Shown: positions 26,830 through 36,630 of the stretch, one piece after another | How the letters are laid out: the number at the start of each line of letters is the position of its first letter | How positions within the stretch are numbered: position 1 is the first letter of the stretch | From: Opisthorchis felineus | Taxonomy: Eukaryota > Platyhelminthes > Trematoda > Opisthorchiida > Opisthorchiidae | Direction: 5' to 3' | Assembly: GCA_004794785.1 (NCBI GenBank) | Contig: SJOL01006595.1 | Span: 733,884 to 797,883, forward strand | Length of the DNA stretch: 64,000 nt | The notes under the pieces: generated by a model | What the model saw: the letters and a program-made list of their open reading frames with translations, nothing else | Told to the model about the DNA's origin: nothing | Database searches by the model: none | Translations under genes and position numbers: made by a program

Positions 26830-27400
26830 AAATGTAAAAATCCGCTCCACAGATATCCCGCGCTGTTACAGCACACGCGCGACATTTCGAGCGCACGTCC
26901 ACATGGACCGGGACATGATTACGAACTTGGAAACGGACCCTGAATTCTACATTAAAACCCAGGGCCGTTTCACCTGCCTTGCCTGCGCCGCTACAGGCTT
27001 TCTTTCATATCGCGGATAGGAGCTCCACGCTTGACATCGTGGAGAAGCTAGTTGCATGTTTTGTGCAGCATGACCTACCTCTTGAGGTTTTAATCGTCTT
27101 GGTAGTTGTCCGAGACATTGGATTTCAAGGTCGATCTCCCTAACCAGTGAATTGTTCGTTTCGTCCAGGCGTCTCGTATTCAGGTGAGCTTTAGATCACT
27201 GCGGAACTCTTCTATACCAAGTGGCCAAGGAATGTTTGAACCGCTGATCTGGTTACTCGGAATTTTACAAACAGCAGGGATTCTTTCCCTCCCACAGTTT
27301 CTTGCTGCTCTGCAAGAACGTGTGCTTTGCTGCAACTCTGCAGGAATCCGTGAACGTGTTACTCGGCAGCCCTCTGGCCCGGGTAATAATGGTTAATGGA
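26830..27400 (+). mobile_element. Ty3/gypsy integrase core relic
   Basis: A decayed retroviral-type integrase split over three frames. In order: HVHMD (from 26894), the usual start of the catalytic core with the first Asp; IADRSSTLDIVEKLVACF near 27009-27062, matching the IAD-x-x-A-x-x-VV-x-x-L block; DLPLEVL just after, in place of VPLEVHSD, where the second catalytic Asp is lost; PSGQGMFEPLIWLL from 27217, matching the YHP-x-x-NG-x-VER-x-N-R-x-L signature and keeping the catalytic Glu; and LPQFLAAL near 27291, matching the LPQ-x-L-x-A-x-R-T block. At least two frameshifts and several stops make it inactive. No reverse transcriptase or LTR was recognised nearby. Confidence 0.75.
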
Positions 27401-28438
27401 TCAAGAATAGATATCGCACATTATGTGGGACGATGACCTCAGCAAAGTCCCGGTATCTGAGAAAACTTCACGGTACAGCCGGACTATTCATGACCGTCTC
27501 TTCATCGAATCAACTGAAAATTATTAAACGCATGCAATAGGACGAATCCTTGTCTCATGCCGGAGGTCAGAGAAATCTGAAAGTTCTCTTGGACCCAAGC
27601 ACTGGACCGTATTCAGAGAAGCATTTTTGTAGGCACACTACTTTCAGTTAAGCTGCTGTGCACTGATTCTGACTAATGTCAAACACTAAAGTTACTTCAT
27701 TGACTCATTTCTGACATCCCAAAAAGCTTCTATGCTAGTCGAGCGTGCTTCATTACTTTTCGGTTCGGCAATCGGTGTGACCGATTTCTGAATAAATAAT
27801 TAAATTCTAGGTGTGGGCGAGAATCAAGCAACGGCCATAATCTTTTTTGTACGGTGCAGCACAGCTGACGAGCAACCGGTCGCCCTTGCATTGTTGCCTA
27901 AACCTTGCTTGCCAAGTCGACGAAGTCATCTCGTGAGTTTACACGAACACTTGATTCGCTCTTAAAGGGCAGCATGCAGTGCACAAATATCCTATCAACC
28001 CAGTTCTGTCAACAATCAGTAAAACTATAGTTGACGGTAAAATCAGACTTTATGTGGCTATTGATGAAGAAGCTGTGTTGTAATCAGTAAAGTAATCGCG
28101 AAACAACACACCACAGATCTGGACTCAAAGCTGTTTCAAGATTCATACTTAATCCAAGTCAATGCGTTTGTGTAGTTTCTCAATCTGTTTCATTGTTCGA
28201 GGCGATACATCCAAAGTTATGTGTCTATTCCTGCTACTTTTGTGAGCTCACCGCCTGGAGTCTGGAACCTGGTAAGCATCGCTGGTAGCAGTGAGGAAGA
28301 CTCATGGCTGCCATGTGCAAATAATCACATGTATGAGGGTGGATATCACAGTAGCCAAATCGCACATGACCTATTGTGTTGAGAGGGCCCTATCGCTTCT
28401 CATCCCTGCAGTTAGTCTGATACACAGCGGCTCCTACC
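27401..28438. other. No supported gene; possible end of the gypsy relic
   Basis: Sequence directly after the integrase relic probably includes its decayed C-terminal part, but no block is readable. No LTR or polypurine tract was identified. Confidence 0.35.
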
Positions 28439-28640
28439 GCAGCACCGTTTGAGGTACTTAGGGAACACGATTCGATGAAATTTCCCATCAACATTTGGCT
28501 TTTTCCAGAAAGGCGGAAGTAAATGTGTCGTGCTCGAGGGAACAGCAGCAAAATCAGGGTGGTTGGATAGAAAAATAACCACATCCTCATGTTGGTCCGA
28601 AATGATTCTAGTTTCGAGTTTTGCTAACTGTTCAGCAAGA
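28439..28640 (-). CDS. Candidate internal exon, function unknown
   Basis: On the minus strand a 202-base open stretch runs from an acceptor, CATCCGTCTTCAG, to a donor, GTAGGAGC. The peptide contains LAEQLAKLETRIISDQHEDV, a predicted amphipathic helix, then IFLSNHPDF and a basic end, FPKYLKRCC. It looks like ordinary protein, but I recognise no family. A second open frame overlaps it in another register, which weakens the case. Confidence 0.25.
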
Positions 28641-28679
28641 CTGAAGACGGATGAGCCATCAAGTGAGGGCATATGAGGT

Positions 28680-31600
28680 TCAACACAGAGACTATGATAA
28701 GAAATCTGTTAAGAGCATTCTCAGAAAAGAAGGGAGAACTTTAGAAGTTTCCCAAGGTAGATAACAAGCCAGAAGCATGTTTACCCACGTCAGTATCCTT
28801 TGAACAGGGTTGTTCACCTGCGAACTTGGTTCTCCCATTCAGTCAGATGAAGAGTTTTAAAGTCTCATTTAGCTGTTCTAAGAGTTCACTAAACAAGAAA
28901 ATAGTGTACAAGAATTTACTATCCAAAATTCAGCGCTGTTGTGTGTTCTCCATTCCTCCTGTGCACGCAAGGAGATTATATTGCCTCCACACGTTCATAT
29001 GATTGCTAATGAGTGAGGAAATTGGTAGATTGTATGTGGAATAACCACAACAAAGGCCCGAGAATACAAAATGGTTTGTATATTCTGAGTGAACCCAGAA
29101 GTTGTGGCTTGGTTTTCCACTAGATGGTATTGGAATTGGCATACACGGTTGTCATCGGCTGCTTATCAAACTTCACTTATGAACAATTGAAGCAGGTGGC
29201 AAGAAACCTGGTATGAACGAGTATTTCGCTGCAGAGGTACAACCGGAATTAAAATACCTGCAACGTGATTTAAACTAAGTTGAAACCATCATTGCTCGTC
29301 TGCAGGAAGCTACCAATATTGTCATCAATTTCTTGAAAGCCTGAACAAAATAACCGACGAAACATATTGAACCGAAAAACCCACCTCGTCAAACGTCCTT
29401 TTCTTTGATGCATACTGAGGGACAACTAGCATCTTAAATGAACCATTCAGGATCAGGCAAAAAAGTCCAATTTTTTCGGTTCCGTCTTTGCTTTTCAACA
29501 ATTTGCAGCAATAACTGTTACCTACCATAAACGGGCTACAGAGTCTAGATTCCTGTGATGAAATGAATATTAAAATGTCTGCACAAGGAAAATGCTTAAA
29601 TAGTTTGGACCTTAATATCAGTATGAATTTCCTTACATTCTAATGGAAGTTGTGTGAATCCCCTGACGCTAGCAACGGGATCTTTCCTTTTTGGCCGAAG
29701 ACATCTGTTGAGGGCATGGACACCCGCAATAAGCTAGTCACCCGCAAATGAACCTTGCTGCTAGGTTATTCAGGTAAGCTTTTAAGTTTGAATAGCAGCC
29801 CTGGTGATGGAGGGCACACGTCTGGATTATCTTGGTAGCATTTGAAGGAGGCACGTAAACGTACATGAACCGGATTTATCAGAAAAGTACAAAAATATGT
29901 TGTCTTTCTTGTTTATGGATTTATTATGTCATGCGCTACTCTTGTTCCTTTACAGGCCTCCTAAATTTCGAACTTGGACGGCTTAGTGAATTTACTGTAT
30001 TACTCATGTATAGTATGAAGTCGCGGTTGGCAAATGCATTTTTCAAGTATCTCTGGTTAGGACCAATGGCTACCGATTTCCTCTCTACCTGTGTTTTATT
30101 ATAAAGTTGTGAATATTCGTCATAAAGTGTGCCCGCTACTGAGAATATTGTATTGTAGTAGCCAAAAACGTGAAAATGTCTGTCTTGCATTTTTTTAAGG
30201 GGTAATACATGCCTATTTTGCTTGTGATATTACGAGCTATCTTCTGGGTAAAAGGTTTGTTGCTCTCAATACCCCGACTTTTCTCGACGCTCTTTTAACT
30301 TAAGTATTGGGCGGAATTCAGCTGGTGAAGAAATTTGTGGAACTGTGAGACATAATCAACCTCCGGAATATCCGGACCATCCGAAAGTGCGTGTGGATGC
30401 ATGACACGCATCCGGGATTATTATTCCGGGATTTCAATTTCTGGAAGATGTCTATCAAATTCAGAATAATCGCCATGTCAGTTTACTGCATTCACTGGTT
30501 GTTCAAGCAAGTTTTGTTCTGTCAGTGGTTCCCCGAGCCCAATGGATTCAAACACTCGAATGAGGAGCGCTCTATCTGATGTGCAAAAGGCGCGTCAAAT
30601 CTCTCAAACAAGACAAAAGTGTTTGGAATGCCTCAACTGGAGTACGTCGCCCGTCGTACAATGCTCTAAGTTTGATTTTCTTGTGATTGCCGTTGGACAA
30701 TTCGGCTGGCGTGGCTAACTCCCGCTAATTGACCAAAACGGAATTTATGACGAGGTCTGCGTTTGTACAAGTAGGGTGTTCGATGGGGTATTATTCTGTG
30801 ACGATGGACGCTTAAAGATAGGTAACAAAAACCGCCTTCCCATAATATGAATCAGGACACTATGATGAAATCATTCGCAACAAATCTGGATGAAAGATTT
30901 TGGCAGACAGCTGTCCGTTCTACTATTCCGGAGCTTATTTGATAATCCTCGAATTTACATTTTCCTTATTTCATAAATATATACAAACTCGGGAGCATAT
31001 GGAGCTAAACATCAATTTGTAACTCAGGAATCTAATAGTGAGAGACCAAAATAAAACACAAATAATGCGCTTGTGGTTGGCATTCCTCAATCCACACTTT
31101 TGGCGAAAAACATAGACCTTGGAGATATTACAGTATTTTTCGTCAGTAGACAATTATGCGCGCTATGGGTAGTGGGTATTTCTAACAAGTCTAATTTTTT
31201 ATTCACAAACTCCAACTTTATTTGCAAGCTAATGTTTAATTTCGGTTAGTTGAACTTTTTAACCGCACGGATCTTAGCGAGTTGTGCAAAAATACAGTTT
31301 TGTTCTCGCATAACCACTTTGAACAAAAATAGCTGTCGGAGTAGCCAAAAAATGCAGTTTCAGCATTACTCTATTTGCAAGCCTGAAACTTGTAAGGTTG
31401 GTTCCATGCAAACATGTTTCGTACATATTGCTAATTAACCAGAACTAAGTGATTTAAATATTGTAAAACAACTACAAATTAGATGATTGGTCGAGGGGGT
31501 ACCGATCATGGAACAGCCCGGATAAGGCCACCAATACAGTGACCCAGAGGTGTTACCTCCAAAAACCATAATGTGGATGGCTTTGCCCAGTTTTTAATGT

Positions 31601-31682
31601 GCCAGGAACTAGTGTTTCGAGGGCGGGTTAAGCCAATTTATCTCTCCGGTATTGTTTGCAAAATGGCTTCGCTGAGAGTCAA
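28680..31682. other. No supported gene
   Basis: Only short overlapping frames on both strands, for example 29865-30104 on plus and 29936-30190 on minus, without splice context or known motifs. Confidence 0.45.
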
Positions 31683-31998
31683 TCATTTCAGCCATTGCAA
31701 TGGTCCAATAACGAATTTTCCTGGGCTCAATATTGCACCCAAGGAGGTCGGTCGTCTTAGAATGTACGGAGAGTTGAATGGAGCCATCCAGACGTTTGGT
31801 GAGGTACTCATGTAGAAAAGTGGACTGACGAATAAACCTAAACAAACCACTCCGGGATCGTTCAACAGGACCAATACTCCGTCCATGTCACTAAACAAAA
31901 CCACGATGCTACGAACTAATCTGCTTTTGACTGCGTTAACCAGCATCCACCTCAATGGGAAACTCACGGCAACAGCACCAATTTGCCGGTAGAAATAA
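31683..31998 (-). other. Unassigned open frame with possible upstream acceptor
   Basis: A long minus-strand frame runs from 32138 to 31683 (about 151 codons from a non-ATG start). An acceptor-like AATTTATATTTTGTAG ends at 31999, so the stretch from 31998 could be a terminal exon of about 104 codons ending in TGA. It contains VVLFSDMDGVLVLLND, which has the form of motif I of HAD phosphatases (DxDG), but no other HAD motif follows. The remainder includes SPNVWMAPFNSPYILRRPTS. Overlapping open frames in other registers argue that chance is possible. Function unknown. Confidence 0.25.
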
Positions 31999-31999
31999 C

Positions 32000-33190
32000 T
32001 ACAAAATATAAATTGAACGTTAATAGTTTGCTCCAGAATGCGGATCTTCGATTTTCGCAGTCTGATTGGGAATGTATTTGCCAAACGTTTCACTGAAATC
32101 GTACAGATTGTATATCTTTTATTTTCACACGGCGACATTTGAAAATAGAGGGGTCAAGGTCGATAGGGGTATGCATTTTTGCTTATTGTCTAGCAATTTT
32201 GCAAGACTGATAAATAAAATAGCAATAATAAATAACAATAATAAAGTTAAACAAAGCGATAAACAACGTTCATACTTGAGTCGACTTATGTGTTCTCCGA
32301 AGTCAATCACTTAGCACTTTTATTCAATTCGATGAAGTTGATTCATGCACAATTGGATATGCTGAATGAATATGGAATGGATAGCTGTGTTGGAAAAATT
32401 TGCCGATTATTTGAACCTGTTTTCCCGATTTATCAAAAAGATTTTGCACCTTCGCGCAACAGCCATTTCGGACAAGTTGGGGAGTGCTGTTTGGCTGCAC
32501 GGGCTTTTCCATCTTCGTTAGCCACCTTACCGCACTTGGGTGCATCAGCTGGGATATCGGTCATTTTCGTCGTTTAAACAGTTCGGTCCACAAATATCAA
32601 TACCACAAATATCCGGCCCGTTTGTCGGAGTGATTACGAAATCATGGAAGTGCAGGTTAATTAAGCAGCTCTCCTGGTGTCCGGTAACCAGGCCTCGATG
32701 ATTGGTGAATGGACATTTGGTATGCTAACTGCAGTCGAATAGACCTAATCTAGGCTACTCCGGTTTAACAGGACTTGTCAATGATGACTATCCAATTTTA
32801 TTGGTATCGCTCTGAAATCTGCTGCCAATTAGTGACTGTCAGTTCGTTCTGGGAAGGCTACAGAAATAAGGCCTCATTTAAAAGACCAGGCGCAATCGAG
32901 TCAAATTACACACTGGACATTGTGGACATGACTCGTTTGCTTAGATAAAATGATGGAGCACTTCCGCAATCAGCAAGGTCGTACTTAAGGAGTTTCTATT
33001 TTGCACAATGTCGAGCAGATGAATATGTTGGGTGCTGAATCGTCAACTTGATCAGCGAATTCGGGAATATCATCCAATCTTTTCTGGATTCGCAAAGACA
33101 AGAGCCATTATCAGCTTATAAATAAATTATCTAGCCGGTATGTTTCATGGGACAAATTGGGGACAAGCCTTTGACGTGATCTAGAGAACA
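32000..33190. other. No supported gene
   Basis: The region includes a short AAT-rich tract near 32217-32245. Frames at 32290-32577 (plus) and 32324-32545 (minus) overlap and have no recognisable motif. Nothing else is supportable. Confidence 0.4.
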
Positions 33191-33703
33191 TCATCTAACT
33201 GACCCTGACCGAGCCAACATCGGGCCGCAACGAAAAGTAAGGCAAACGTGGTTGCGTTGGTTGTCTGAAAACGCGCTTTGTACACCGGCTAGACCAGAAC
33301 AAGTTCGCACTAATTCTCCGGTCACTATGCCCGATCTCACAAACAAAGACAAAGACGAAAACCGTCCAACAGGACAGCAATGTCTGTAGCATGCTAGTGG
33401 TGCCTAAAATCAAACTGCACTTCATTCGATAACAAATCCAGTCAACTGGTGATTTCCGCAGACTGACTATATATATATATATGAGGAGTATAGAAATCCA
33501 AAGGGGAAAATCACATTCCTGTGTACGTCTACGTTGCAATGAAACCTTTCACCAATGAAACTATGTGTCTTCTACGTATATATGACGAAGTTGGGTGAGC
33601 CCACCTTCTCAGATGCTTACAAAATGGTGTCCCAAAAAGACTGCTTCATTTAGGATAGTCCCACCTATAGGCGCCAAAACAAATCAAGCATAATCTGTAT
33701 TAC

Positions 33704-33840
33704 CTTGGCAACCTATCCTCCTGGGCGACTAACTCAGCAACAAAATGAATGTTCAGGTTTATTTTGGTAATTAGGCCCATCATTGACGGGTTTACTTCAT
33801 CCATGCTTCGAAGAATAAGCCAAGATGTAACCAGATAACA
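33704..33840 (-). CDS. Candidate internal exon, function unknown
   Basis: A 137-base minus-strand stretch lies between an acceptor, CTTGCCATTACAG, and a donor (AAG then GTAATA). It starts in phase 0 and ends in phase 2. The 45-residue product has the look of real protein: CYLVTSWLILRSMDEVNPSM, then GLITKINLNIHFVAELVAQE and a short basic end. It is probably helical. I recognise no family. On the same strand a second exon-like stretch lies at 34464-34544, so the two may belong to one gene transcribed leftwards. Confidence 0.35.
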
Positions 33841-34463
33841 CTGTAATGGCAAGAGTTTCGTTTTTTCAGATCGCTCTTGAGTGGATAGATGTTTAAGTTT
33901 TTCCAATGGCATTTAAAAACGAAAATGCAACAAGGTAGAAAGAGAGGTTCCAATACATTTTAGCATCACTTAAAAGGAGCGCATATGTCTCAAAGTTTTA
34001 ATAACCTTTTTGCGATTAAATGGCTCAACTCTGTTTAAGAAAGATAAGGTGCACTTTGGGGTAAATAACATAAACTACAGCAATTTCAAATACACCATGG
34101 ATAGAATCGAAAAGCTCGGGGTTTATGGGTGACAAAGTCGGACAAATGGGTGAAATCAAAACGCAACATTGTTCTAATTTCTGATCACGGTCTTGGTTTG
34201 GAGCTAAGTTACCGAAACTACCGAAGCAGCTCCATGCGAGTCGACTGGAGCGCATCCTACGTGGTCTGCTGGGAAAATATAAGTTCTATCTAGGTTTGGT
34301 CAGTGAGTGTACGTTCGTTGTGTTCAAGTGATTATCGTGTGCACCAGATCATAGATACATTATTAAAGCGTTAACCCGCTATTTAGAACTGTCATCTTTT
34401 GTCTGCATCGTCAAAAATTGTAATCACTTTGCAAAACGAACGATCTTATTGTAACAAACTTAC

Positions 34464-34544
34464 TCGCACATCTTTAGAGTTCCCAAAAAGTTGCGTTAGC
34501 GCTGTGATATTCTCTTCCAGTCTCCGTTTTGCCGGTGCCTTTGC
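34464..34544 (-). CDS. Candidate 81-base internal exon
   Basis: On the minus strand, 27 codons in phase 0 at both ends sit between an excellent pyrimidine-rich acceptor (CTCTTGGTCATTCATCAG) and a consensus donor (GTAAGTTTG). The peptide starts AKAPAKRRLEENITALTQLF, followed by GNSKDVR, a basic then amphipathic helical sequence. Another GTGAGT donor lies 80 bases further upstream, at 34629, consistent with a preceding exon. Family unknown. Confidence 0.35.
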
Positions 34545-34629
34545 CTGATGAATGACCAAGAGGCAGATCAAATGAGCATCATCCGTAAACTGTTGAATAC
34601 TCTACAATTGTGCTCAAGTTTCCACTCAC

Positions 34630-34828
34630 CAGTGAAACAACTCCATCGGATGAAAAGCACATCACAATCTAGATCGCACCTTTGACACGCAAGATACCGC
34701 ATTCACTTTTCGTAAGGTACACACCAGCAAAGACTTAGTCACTTAGTTTGCCGATGGCGACGTTTTCCCGTCAGTCACGGTGGCTTGAATATGCCCCTCG
34801 TGTGCCATGTTCCCATGAGCATTATACG
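34630..34828 (-). pseudogene. Exon-like stretch faintly resembling LAMTOR2
   Basis: On the minus strand a good acceptor (GCTACTATTTTAG) is followed by YNAHGNMAHEGHIQATVTDG. After a one-base shift comes ENVAIGKLSD, a stop, then VYLTKSECGILRVKGAI and another stop. A GTGAGT donor closes the stretch. In order and spacing these pieces recall the second half of the Ragulator subunit LAMTOR2 (roadblock fold), whose vertebrate form I remember as having a Tyr-x-x-x-Gly-Asn motif, a VAI strand and a G-x-L-x-x-K helix. Identity is only about a quarter after choosing frames freely, with one shift and two stops, so chance is a serious alternative. If real, this is a broken copy. Confidence 0.15.
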
Positions 34829-34912
34829 CTAAAATAGTAGCAAACGTCACAGAAAAATGTACATTTAATCCAGTATTTTTGCTGGTAAATGCCTACTAAT
34901 TAGTTTGCATGT

Positions 34913-34914
<2 letters not shown>

Positions 34915-34947
<33 letters not shown>
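34915..34947. repeat. (TA)n microsatellite
   Basis: A perfect 33-base TA tract, 32 bases upstream of the candidate terminal exon at 34980. Confidence 0.95.
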
Positions 34948-34950
<3 letters not shown>

Positions 34951-34979
34951 TACACACATTTTCATATGAATGTGTTTAG

Positions 34980-35128
34980 ATGGAGTGAATGTTGAAATCA
35001 TCAATCAGAATTACCAGAGTAAATTCAGCATAATAAAGGTGAAGTTTGATTATCACTCAGCGGAAGGCGTGGATCAAATGATGAAGATAATACAGGCTAT
35101 GGATACCACGCAAGAAGGAAGTCATTGA
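34980..35128 (+). CDS. Candidate terminal exon, function unknown
   Basis: An acceptor, GAATGTGTTTAG, precedes 48 open codons ending in TGA at 35126-35128. An AATAAA polyadenylation signal follows at 35187-35192, 59 bases after the stop. The peptide begins after a split codon with DGVNVEIINQNYQSKFSIIK, continues VKFDYHSAEGVDQMMKIIQA and ends acidic to polar (MDTTQEGSH). It alternates beta-like and amphipathic helical segments, as in a folded domain end. Upstream exons were not found. The adjacent minus-strand candidates (34464-34828) mean the two strands cannot both be read as one simple gene. Family not recognised. This is the best host-gene candidate in the window. Confidence 0.45.
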
Positions 35129-35186
35129 TAACGAACATTATCCTCTTGGCTTTACTGCTCACTATTCGGTTGCCAAAATATTGTCA

Positions 35187-35192
35187 AATAAA
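35187..35192 (+). promoter_or_regulatory. AATAAA polyadenylation signal
   Basis: A canonical hexamer 59 bases after the stop codon of the candidate terminal exon, and consistent with a short 3' UTR. AATAAA is common in AT-rich DNA, so its support comes only from the position. Confidence 0.4.
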
Positions 35193-36189
35193 GATTCTTG
35201 AGTTTATCTATGCTTCAGCTTTAACTTCAAATCCTCAGCTATCTTGTGTTTAATACTACACAGCTTTTTTTAAATACAGGTTTTCATGGCTTCTCAGTGT
35301 GGTCTAGTGTACTGCGGCATAGATCGACCTAGGTTTAGGTTACCAACGTACCACTAGAATTCTAATTATGGAGCTGAAACCAGTGTGGAGGCGAAAGGAG
35401 AATGTACATGACACTTCTAGAAGAATCACCATACCATTATTGTCACGGTGGTGCAAATAGTACACTGTATCGTGAACACTCGGGAGACACACATCGATTC
35501 GCTTTACAATCGCAGTCCTTAAATAAAACATCCACATTTCTATCAGCGTCTCTCACTGCAGGTGATTCACGCCTATGAAGAGATCGATTTCTCTTTTTTG
35601 TCAGTCAGTGCTAACAGTATACATCTGTCTATTTGCCCACCAGTGGACTTAAGTCAAACGGGAAATGACCTCGTTGTAGCCCCGGAGTTATGGTATTTGT
35701 GGTTCCCAAGATTTAATCAAAGGACATATAACCATTAAGGAATTAACAAACATAAGTCCTGCTAAACAGGGGAAGTCAATGGAAATACCAATCACGCCCG
35801 CAATTGAATGGTCCACAGAAGCCGGACGTATGTTCCAGACAATAGGGCATCATTTTGTTTATCATGTGACTTCTGATTCTCTGAGTACACAATCAGCCAC
35901 AATTCCCAAAATAAATGAGTTGTCAGATGCAACTTTGCTCGGTTACAAGTGGGATGTCCAATATATCCTAACAAAGATTAGTTGTTGATTTAAACTATGA
36001 TGCGGTTAACTAGGACAACCGCTCCTGTTCTCCTTATATGCCAACCCACCAACTGCTGCTTACCTATAAGTGCGACAAGTTCGTTCTCATGAGCAACCCA
36101 GATGCTCAGTTATGCAACCAAACTGACATGCAATTTCAATGCAACTAACACCGACGTTGGCAACCTACACCTCGTAGAGTCAATTTTAC
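35193..36189. other. No supported gene
   Basis: Frames at 35340-35537 (minus) and 35779-35988 (plus) lack recognisable motifs and splice boundaries. Confidence 0.4.
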
Positions 36190-36472
36190 TTTGAGGCCTG
36201 CCTGAACGCTTGCCTTACAACATGGCCAAAGCGTTGTTTGATTTTGAGTTGGTTTCCTTTTCTTGCGCGAAAAGCCAGAGGGCATTTTAAGGCGGTAACT
36301 TAAGTGTGCACAATTAATTTCTGAAGACATTTCGGATATCCGTTTATCATAATCCACAGATCCCGCGCAACTTTGTGATAGCTCATTTTCGTCATCCGCG
36401 ATTGGCTTAGACATTGCAGCCTGCTGCTCTCCAGTTATCCGCCTTGGGTGCCTTGAGCGCGTGCTCTGGTCA
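36190..36472 (-). CDS. Candidate exon, polar disordered protein
   Basis: This is part of the longest open frame in the window (36145-36630, minus, about 161 codons from a non-ATG start). A possible exon runs from the acceptor TTTTCTGTTAG (exon begins 36472) to a donor-like GTAAAA after CTCAAA (ends 36190). The peptide is polar and low in hydrophobics, with RSRHPRRITGEQQAAM, then SKPIADDENELSQSC and a basic SRKKRKPTQNQ, as in disordered linkers or nuclear-localisation segments. No domain was recognised. Its length makes chance less likely than for neighbouring frames, but the splice sites are only fair. Confidence 0.3.
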
Positions 36473-36630
36473 CTAACAGAAAAGCTTTGCTCCCTAAACC
36501 AGTGGAGTAACCAGACTTTCTTGCTTTTGCTTTCCCATTTTCTGTTGCTTGAATTGCTATTACAATTAGTGTGAATGAAATTTTGATAAACACTGCCTAC
36601 ATAATTGGCCCAGCTCAGCAAACAAGCCAA

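Noticed and set aside
33468..33482. Short TATATA tract as a TATA promoter
   Set aside because: It is a 15-base dinucleotide run like the other microsatellites, with no transcription start evidence.
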